Below, one piece after another: positions 23,256-28,662 of a stretch of 28,662 nt of DNA. The position numbers and the translations under genes are program-made. The notes under the pieces are model-generated. The model saw nothing but the letters and a program-made list of their open reading frames with translations. It had not been told where the DNA came from and searched no databases. Source of the DNA: JACDAF01 sp036276035 (GTDB taxonomy: Bacteria > Chloroflexota > Limnocylindria > P2-11E); NCBI GenBank assembly GCA_036276035.1, contig DASUCM010000011.1, positions 1-28,662 on the forward strand. Direction: 5' to 3'. How positions within the stretch are numbered: position 1 is the stretch's first letter; every line of letters begins with the position of its first letter.

Positions 23256-25226
23256 ATGTTCGCGCGCCGGCAGTTCCGCCAGCGGGCCGTCATCACGGCG
23301 CTGTGCGCGCTCGCCATCGCGCTGACCGGGCTCCTCACGGTGGCCAAGGCCTTCGACGCGAATCTCCAGGCGGCCGTGTACGACACCTTCATCACGAACA
23401 ACCCGGGCAGGCTCTCCAACCAGATCACGATCGTCGCCATCGACGACGCCACGATCAAGCAGTACGGCCGCTGGCCGCTGCCTCGCCAGGCCTACGCCGA
23501 TCTGCTGAAGGCCCTGAAGCCGCTGCGGCCCTCGGTCATCGGGTTCGACGTCTCCTTCTTCGACCGCTCCGACCGGCCCGCCGACGATCAGGCTCTGGCC
23601 GAGGCGATCAAGGATGCCGGCAACGTCGTCCTGGCGATGCAGGGCAAGGGCTCGGCGGTGCCCGGCGGCGGCACGACACAGTTCAGCGACGCCGAGCTCC
23701 CGCTCCAGCTGTTCCGCGAGGTCGCGCTGTCGGTCGCCTCGGTGAACATCCTTCCCGACGACGACGGCCGTGTCCGGACGGCGCAGCTCATGATCGACAC
23801 ACCCTCGGGCCGGCAGTACGCGCTCCCGCTGGTCGCGGCCGCGCGCCACGTGCGCGCCGATCTCGGGAGGGCGCAGTTCGAGGGGGACCGCCTCGTCGTA
23901 CCGGCACCGATCACGTCGCGCGTGATCCCGCTCGATCCGGGCGGAGGAACGGCGGTGTACTACGCGGCGCCCCCGGCGACGAACGTCGCGCAGGTGTCCT
24001 CGCCATGCTCGGTGCCGGGCGAGTTCTGCGTCGTGTCGCTGAAGGGGGTGGTCGAGGGCACGGTCCCGGCGAGCCTTCTCCAGAACCGGCTCATCCTCAT
24101 CGGCGCGCACTCGATCTCGAGCGTCCCCGACGACTACCCCGTCCCGAACAGCGCCGCGCGCAAGATGTACGGCGTCGAGATCTGGGCGAACACGGCGGCG
24201 TCGATCCTCACGAACCGCTATCCCGTGAAAGACCAGGGCACGCTGCTGACGCTGATCCAGGCGGCGCTCGTGATCGTCGGCGGCGTCGTGCTCGTGGCCC
24301 GCTTCCGGCTCTTCGGCTTCCTCGGGGCGCTCGGGCTGCTGGTCCTGTACTCCATCGCCCAGTACCTCTGGTTCAGCGTCCAGGTCAGCGGGAGCGTCGG
24401 GAGCGGGCCGGTCCCCGTTGCCTCGCTCGGCTATCTCTTCCCCGCGGTCTTCTGGTGGGTCATCGCGCTCGGCTACATCCTCGTCGAGGAGCAGCTCGCG
24501 CTCGCGCGCACGCAGACGACGTTCGGTCGCTTCGTCACGCCGTCCGTGGCGCGCACGATCATGGAGCGCGAGGAGACCGGCCGGCTCGCGCTCGGCGGCG
24601 AGGAGAAGCGCGTCACTGTGCTCTTCGGCGACATCCGCGGCTTCACGACGATGTCCGAGGGCATGGGGCCGGGGACGCTGCTGAACACGCTGAACCAGTA
24701 CTTCGACGGCATGGTCGACATCGTGAACCGTTACGAGGGCACGGTGAACAAGTACAACGGCGACAACATCATGGTCATCTTCGGCGCGCCGCTCGACGTG
24801 AAAGACCAGGCGCGCAAAGCGGTCGAGTGCGCGCTCGAGCTGCAGCGCTTCATCGTCGCCGAGCGCGCGAAGGGCGGGCCCGAGGTCTCGTTCGGCTTCG
24901 GCATCAACACCGGACCGGTGGTCGCGGGGTTCCTCGGCGCGAAGGGGCGGATGGAGTACACCGTCATCGGTGACACGGCGAACGTCGCGTCGCGCCTCAC
25001 CTCGTCCGACATCGCGCGCCGCGACCAGGTCGCGGTCAGCGGTGCCACGCTCGCGGAGCTCGGCGACGACGTGAAGGCGGTGGACCTCGGCGCGATCTCG
25101 GTGAAGGGCCGGGCGGAGCCGGTCGCCTGCTACCAGATCGACCGCCTCGGCACCGTCGCGTCGCCGAACCCGGCTCCCGCGCCCGAGCGCCCGATCGGCC
25201 AGGCGGCCGTCGCGGGGTACCACTAG
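23256..25226 (+). CDS. CHASE2-domain class III adenylate cyclase
   Basis: A 656-residue membrane cyclase. After one N-terminal helix (about 12-33) comes an extracellular CHASE2 sensor (about 40-320; ITIVAIDDATIKQYGRWPLP, PSVIGFDVSFFDR, GVEIWANTAASILTN), then three hydrophobic segments (about 329-350, 353-373, 385-410) and the catalytic domain (about 446-625). Catalytic residues look complete: metal Asp in LFGDIRGFT (near 456), NKYNGDNIM (near 498) with Lys and the second metal Asp, and VIGDTANVASRL (near 569) with the adenine-selecting Asp and the Asn/Arg pair. The Lys/Asp pair predicts ATP as substrate, hence cAMP. Heads a putative operon; a GAF gene starts 14 nt downstream. The extracellular signal is unknown. 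Confidence 0.95.
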   Translation: MFARRQFRQRAVITALCALAIALTGLLTVAKAFDANLQAAVYDTFITNNPGRLSNQITIVAIDDATIKQYGRWPLPRQAYADLLKALKPLRPSVIGFDVSFFDRSDRPADDQALAEAIKDAGNVVLAMQGKGSAVPGGGTTQFSDAELPLQLFREVALSVASVNILPDDDGRVRTAQLMIDTPSGRQYALPLVAAARHVRADLGRAQFEGDRLVVPAPITSRVIPLDPGGGTAVYYAAPPATNVAQVSSPCSVPGEFCVVSLKGVVEGTVPASLLQNRLILIGAHSISSVPDDYPVPNSAARKMYGVEIWANTAASILTNRYPVKDQGTLLTLIQAALVIVGGVVLVARFRLFGFLGALGLLVLYSIAQYLWFSVQVSGSVGSGPVPVASLGYLFPAVFWWVIALGYILVEEQLALARTQTTFGRFVTPSVARTIMEREETGRLALGGEEKRVTVLFGDIRGFTTMSEGMGPGTLLNTLNQYFDGMVDIVNRYEGTVNKYNGDNIMVIFGAPLDVKDQARKAVECALELQRFIVAERAKGGPEVSFGFGINTGPVVAGFLGAKGRMEYTVIGDTANVASRLTSSDIARRDQVAVSGATLAELGDDVKAVDLGAISVKGRAEPVACYQIDRLGTVASPNPAPAPERPIGQAAVAGYH

Positions 25227-25240
25227 CGGTGATGGCGTAG

Positions 25241-25741
25241 ATGCTCGACGAGAAGGTCGCGATGATCCTCGTGAAGCTCGGCCACCTTGCGGTGCAGCGG
25301 GACCGCGACGAGTACCTGAAGGGGCTCGTGGAGCTCTGCGCGCAGGCCGTGGACGCCGAACGCGCGACCGTCTACCTCGTCGACCGGCAGAAGGGCGAGC
25401 TGTATGCGCGGGTCGCGCAGCGCATCCAGGGCGAGATCCGGCTGCCGATCGGTCAGGGCATCGCGGGCGCCGTCGCCCAGACCGGCGAGACGGTGAATGT
25501 CATGGACGCCTACGCGGACCCGCGCTTCGACCCGGGCACGGACAAGCGCAGCGGCTATCGCACCCGGAACATGCTCGTCGTCCCCGTTTGGTCGACCGAC
25601 GGGGATCGTGTCATCGGCGTGCTTCAGGTCCTGAACAAGCGGATCGGGTCCTTCGAGCGCGGTGACCAGATGTACCTCGAGCGGATCGCCGACGGTGTCA
25701 GCGGCTCGCTCGAGCAGATGCTCCCCGCGGGGTCCCGTTGA
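25241..25741 (+). CDS. Single GAF-domain protein
   Basis: A 166-residue protein consisting of a helix followed by one GAF domain (about 20-160). Its core, GEIRLPIGQGIAGAVAQTGE through DKRSGYRTRNMLVVPVW, is about two-thirds identical over some 53 residues to the GAF domain of the next gene, so the two arose by duplication. The NKxnFx3DE signature of cyclic-nucleotide GAFs is nearly complete: Asn132, Lys133, Phe138, Asp142, but Gln143 replaces the final Glu. No output domain, so it may dimerise with the GAF domain next door or act as a sink for ligand. It overlaps the HD-GYP gene by 4 nt (TTGA). Confidence 0.9.
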   Translation: MLDEKVAMILVKLGHLAVQRDRDEYLKGLVELCAQAVDAERATVYLVDRQKGELYARVAQRIQGEIRLPIGQGIAGAVAQTGETVNVMDAYADPRFDPGTDKRSGYRTRNMLVVPVWSTDGDRVIGVLQVLNKRIGSFERGDQMYLERIADGVSGSLEQMLPAGSR

Positions 25742-26946
25742 GCGCGCCCTCTCACGCGGAACGCCTCGAGGTCATCCTCGACATCACGCGGCGGCTCATG
25801 TCGGTCACCGATCTCGACGCGCTCCTGCGCCTCATCGCCGAGGCGACGACCGAGCTGCTCGACGCCGATCGCGCGACCATCTTCCTCGTCGACCCCGACC
25901 GCGGCGAGCTCTGGTCGAAGGTCGCGCTCGGTCTCGGCGTCGGGGAGATCCGCTTCCCGCTCGGGACGGGCATCGCCGGTCAGGTGGCCGCGACGGGCGA
26001 GATCGTGAACATCCCGGATGCGTACGCCGACGAGCGCTTCAACCCCGAGCCCGACAAGCGCAGTGGCTACCGCACCCGCTCGCTGCTGACGTACCCGATG
26101 AAGGGCCACGACGCCCGCGTCATCGGGGTCTTCCAGGCCGTGAACAAGAAGGGCGGGCCATTCACCCACGACGATGAGGACACGCTCTCCTCGCTCGCGG
26201 CCTCGGCGGCGGTCGCGGTGGAGAACGCGCAGCTGGTGAGCGAGCAGCGCCAGCTCTGGAAGACGCTCATCGAGACGCTCGCGGTGACGATCGACGCACG
26301 GGATCAGCAGACCGCCGGCCACAGCCAGCGCGTGACGCGGTATGCGGAGGTCATCGGACGCGAGATGGGCCTCGCCGGCAACGAGCTCGAGAAGCTGCGC
26401 GCAGCGGCCCTGCTCCACGACTACGGGAAGATCGCCGTGCGGGACGGCGTTCTGCAGAAGCCCGGCAAGCTCGACGACCGCGAGTTCGCGTACATGAAGG
26501 CGCACGCGGAGAAGACCGGGGAGTTCCTCGCTCACCTCGAGTTCCCGCGTGACATGCGCGACGTGCCGCTCATCGCCTCGCAGCACCACGAGCGGATGGA
26601 CGGGAAGGGCTACCCTCGCGGCCTCCCCGGACCCGACATCCTGCTCGGCGCCCGCATCGTCGCCTGCGCCGACGTGTTCGACGCGCTCACCTCGCCGCGC
26701 TACTACAAGCCCGCGTACCCCCTCGACAAGACGCTCGAGATCATGGACGGCATGGCCGGGGACCACCTCGACCGTGAGGTGATGACCGCCGTCCACCGCT
26801 GCCTGCCCGCCCTGGAAGCGACCGTGGAGCGGTTGAAGGAAACTTGGCCGAAGCCCGGTGACGACGGGATGGCTAGCCTCCAGGATGCGGGGGCCGGTCT
26901 GTCCGAGCGCGACCGGCCCGCAGTCGGAGGACAGAAGGCGTCGTGA
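25738..26946 (+). CDS. GAF-HD-GYP c-di-GMP phosphodiesterase
   Basis: A 402-residue protein with an N-terminal GAF domain (about 15-165) and a C-terminal HD-GYP domain (about 185-365). HD residues are His227-Asp228 in ALLHDYGKIAV; the second metal motif is HHERMDGKGYP with Gly-Tyr-Pro at 291-293, plus ACADVFDALTSPR. All ligands look intact, so it should hydrolyse c-di-GMP. The GAF has a complete NKxnFx3DE motif (Asn136, Lys137, Phe142, Asp146, Glu147), the mark of cyclic-nucleotide-binding GAFs in PDEs and cyanobacterial cyclases. The start is a TTG overlapping the upstream stop (TTGA). Position after an adenylate cyclase suggests control by cAMP, which is inference. Confidence 0.93.
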   Translation: MSAPSHAERLEVILDITRRLMSVTDLDALLRLIAEATTELLDADRATIFLVDPDRGELWSKVALGLGVGEIRFPLGTGIAGQVAATGEIVNIPDAYADERFNPEPDKRSGYRTRSLLTYPMKGHDARVIGVFQAVNKKGGPFTHDDEDTLSSLAASAAVAVENAQLVSEQRQLWKTLIETLAVTIDARDQQTAGHSQRVTRYAEVIGREMGLAGNELEKLRAAALLHDYGKIAVRDGVLQKPGKLDDREFAYMKAHAEKTGEFLAHLEFPRDMRDVPLIASQHHERMDGKGYPRGLPGPDILLGARIVACADVFDALTSPRYYKPAYPLDKTLEIMDGMAGDHLDREVMTAVHRCLPALEATVERLKETWPKPGDDGMASLQDAGAGLSERDRPAVGGQKAS

Positions 26947-27764
26947 AGATCACGTTCTGGGGGACGCGCGGCTCCATCCCGACGCCGGGCCAGCGCACCG
27001 TGCGCTATGGCGGCAACACCGCGTGCGTCGAGGTCCGCGACGACTCGGGGGCGCTCCTCATCCTCGACGCCGGGACAGGCCTGCGGGAGCTCGGCCTCTC
27101 GCTGAACGGCACGGGGCCGATGAGCATCGACCTGCTCCTCTCGCACCTGCACTGGGACCACATCCAGGGCATCCCCTTCTTCCGCCCGGCATACGACGCG
27201 AAGAGCGAGCTGCGGATCTACGGGCCGAAGCAGTCGCGCTCGCTGAAGGACCTGCTCGGGCTCGGCATGGACGATCCGTTCTTCCCCGTCGACCTCGACG
27301 GGCTGCCGATCAAGCTCTCGATCATCGACGTGGCCACCGGCGACGAGCGGTCCGTCGGCCCGTTCACGGTCCGGTCGGTCGGCATCTTCCATCCCGCGCC
27401 CGCGCTCGCGTACCGCATCGAGGCCGGTGGCCGGACGCTCGTGTATGCGACGGACACGGAGGATCCCTTCTCGGGCAAGCCGAACCCGGTCATCCCGCTC
27501 GCGAAGGGCGCGCACACGCTCATCCACGACGCGCAGTACCTCGACAACGACTTCAAGAAGACCTGGGGCCATTCCACGGTCGACAAGGCCATCGAGGTCG
27601 CGGTCGAGGCCGGCGTCAGCCGGCTCGTCCTCTACCACCACGACCCCGACCGGTCCGACGACGCGCTGGATCAGATCGAGCTCGAGGCCCAGGAGCGCGC
27701 GCACAAGATGCGCGCCGGCCTCGAGGTGGTCGCTGCCAGCGAAGGGCTGGAGCTCGACATCTGA
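26943..27764 (+). CDS. Metallo-beta-lactamase-fold hydrolase (PhnP/RNase Z-like)
   Basis: A 273-residue MBL-fold protein. MKITFWGTRGSIPTPG and RYGGNTACVEV open the fold; the metal motif HLHWDH gives His68, His70, Asp72 and His73; LVYATDTE and the later IHDAQY and KTWGHSTVDKAIEVA segments supply the remaining ligands. This branch (GTRGSxPxPG) is related to PhnP-type cyclic phosphodiesterases and tRNase Z. In this operon, with a cyclase and a c-di-GMP phosphodiesterase, a cyclic-nucleotide phosphodiesterase activity is an attractive guess, but it is not shown. GTG start overlaps the HD-GYP stop (GTGA). No exosite arm typical of tRNase Z is present. Confidence 0.9.
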   Translation: MKITFWGTRGSIPTPGQRTVRYGGNTACVEVRDDSGALLILDAGTGLRELGLSLNGTGPMSIDLLLSHLHWDHIQGIPFFRPAYDAKSELRIYGPKQSRSLKDLLGLGMDDPFFPVDLDGLPIKLSIIDVATGDERSVGPFTVRSVGIFHPAPALAYRIEAGGRTLVYATDTEDPFSGKPNPVIPLAKGAHTLIHDAQYLDNDFKKTWGHSTVDKAIEVAVEAGVSRLVLYHHDPDRSDDALDQIELEAQERAHKMRAGLEVVAASEGLELDI

Positions 27765-28662
27765 CCGCGAAGAAGAAGGCCGCCGCGCCGCGGAAGAAGC
27801 GCGGGCCGGCCGAGCCGCGCGGGCCGCTGCCGCGCGAGTCAGCCATCGCGGGGGACGATCCCGGGCTCGCGACGCTCCGCGCGCAGGTCGAGAAGAGCGG
27901 GGGAGCGGTCCTCGCGGCGTTCCGCGATCCGTATGCGGGCAAGCCGCTGCTGCTCGCGAGCCTTCCGCTGAAGGCTGTCGAGCCCACCGCGTTCCAGCGC
28001 GACCTCTCGCGCACGCACGCGCAGCGCCTGGGCACCGCGATCGGCGACGCCGGCGTGTTCCTCGATCCGATCGTGGCGGTCGCCGGCGGCGACGGCTTCC
28101 ACTCGCCGAACGGTCGCCACCGGCTCGCCGCCGCGAAGCAGCTCGGCCTCCGCAGCGTGACGGCGCTCATCGTCCCGGACGCGGACCTTGTCTACCGGAT
28201 CCTCCCGCTGAACACGGAGAAAGCGCACAACCTGCGCGACCGGAGCATGGAGGTCATCCGCATGGCGCGGTCGCTCGCGAAGGAGCGGCCGAAGTCGAAG
28301 GAGAGCGAGCACGCGATCGCCTTCGAGACGCCGATGCTGCTCACGCTCGGCGCCGCGTACGACAAGCGCTCGCGCTTCGCCGGCTCGTCGTACCAGCCGA
28401 TGCTCCGCCGCGTCGACGTGTTCCTCGACGACCCGCTGCCGAAGGCGCTGCGCCAGCGGGACCAGTGGGCGACGCGGCTCATGGACATCGACGACCGCGT
28501 CGCGAAGCACGTCGCGGCGTTGCAGGAGCGCGGGTTCAAGAGCCCGTACCTGCGCACGCTCGTCGTCGCGCGCTGCAATCCCGTTCGCTGGATCCCGGCG
28601 AAGCGCGGCGCCGGCCCGCCGATGCCCCTCGCAGAGGCCCTCCAGAGGATGGCCGCGAGCGT
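27761..28662 (+). CDS. ParB-like nuclease/partition-domain protein, partial
   Basis: An open frame of at least 300 codons running off the right edge. A Lys/Ala/Pro-rich N-terminus (TAKKKAAAPRKKRGP) leads to a ParB N-terminal-like domain: VFLDPIVAVAGGDGFHSPNG then GRHRLAAAKQLGLRSVTALI, with Asn117-Gly-Arg-His-Arg-Leu replacing the GERR box of true ParB. A following LNTEKAHNLRDRSMEVIRMA segment resembles ParB box III. The usual recognition HTH is not evident. No ATG, GTG or TTG precedes the domain in frame; the best start is CTG at 27761, overlapping the upstream TGA as CTGA, exactly like the other NTGA junctions. It is not the chromosomal ParB, as no parA lies nearby. Function unknown. Confidence 0.75.
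   Translation, partial: MTAKKKAAAPRKKRGPAEPRGPLPRESAIAGDDPGLATLRAQVEKSGGAVLAAFRDPYAGKPLLLASLPLKAVEPTAFQRDLSRTHAQRLGTAIGDAGVFLDPIVAVAGGDGFHSPNGRHRLAAAKQLGLRSVTALIVPDADLVYRILPLNTEKAHNLRDRSMEVIRMARSLAKERPKSKESEHAIAFETPMLLTLGAAYDKRSRFAGSSYQPMLRRVDVFLDDPLPKALRQRDQWATRLMDIDDRVAKHVAALQERGFKSPYLRTLVVARCNPVRWIPAKRGAGPPMPLAEALQRMAAS

Noticed and set aside
23034..25223. 729-codon open frame on the minus strand
   Set aside because: Antisense shadow of the CHASE2 cyclase; composition is His/Arg/Asp/Val-rich with no domain, while the plus frame has intact catalytic motifs.
26873..26878. TAGCCT as a promoter for the MBL gene
   Set aside because: It lies inside the HD-GYP coding sequence about 65 nt upstream, and the genes overlap by 4 nt, so co-transcription is simpler.
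27761..28662. Chromosome partition ParB near the origin
   Set aside because: No parA, parS-like palindromes, gidB or dnaA nearby, and the GERR box and recognition HTH are not of the canonical type.

Overview
The window is 28.7 kb of GC-rich (about 70% by eye), densely coded bacterial chromosome. It has short gaps, many GTG/TTG starts and several 4-nt NTGA gene overlaps. A class II ribonucleotide reductase, split transketolase, LysW-type biosynthesis, DUF5667 and DUF5679 proteins and many GAF-based signalling proteins suggest a member of Chloroflexota (Limnocylindria-like or a related class). That placement is inference from gene content. No insertion sequence, prophage or CRISPR array was seen.

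Layout. (1) 1-4113, minus strand: a Crp/Fnr regulator, a response regulator without a DNA-binding domain, a membrane-tethered GAF protein and the two halves of a split transketolase, the last cut by the window edge. (2) 4177-6124, plus: a class III aminotransferase and a membrane-anchored LmeA-like lipid-binding protein. (3) 6200-9074, plus: nrdJ behind a tandem pair of NrdR-like boxes, followed by an unusual non-coding stretch (9075-9508) of back-to-back perfect hairpins and short direct repeats. (4) 9509-12798: a VanW/YoaR-like cell-surface protein and a DUF5667 protein, the latter preceded by a CRP-like palindrome. (5) 12795-13901, minus: a cinA-like gene with an eroded deamidase domain, then a divergent gap holding an orphan plus-strand terminator. 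(6) 14072-14901: a DUF5679 zinc ribbon, a CBS-pair protein whose Shine-Dalgarno lies in a hairpin, and tRNA-Lys(CTT) whose -10 box sits at the centre of a perfect palindrome. (7) 15097-17091: a membrane GAF-GGDEF diguanylate cyclase. (8) 17146-23221: lysW, lysX, a lone receiver protein, an HTH-PAS regulator, lysY, lysZ, lysJ and lysK, i.e. the complete LysW carrier module for lysine (and possibly ornithine/arginine) synthesis. (9) 23256-28662: a CHASE2 adenylate cyclase, a GAF protein, a GAF-HD-GYP phosphodiesterase, a metallo-beta-lactamase-fold hydrolase and a ParB-like protein, tightly packed with 4-nt overlaps.

How the genes may work together: the window encodes makers and breakers of two second messengers (a cAMP cyclase with a Crp-type receptor, and a c-di-GMP cyclase with an HD-GYP phosphodiesterase). 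The GAF domain of the HD-GYP protein carries the NKxnFx3DE signature associated with cyclic-nucleotide-binding GAFs and lies in the same putative operon as the cyclase. A cAMP-gated c-di-GMP phosphodiesterase module is therefore the most interesting hypothesis here. Functional statements are from motif recognition by eye; no database search was run.
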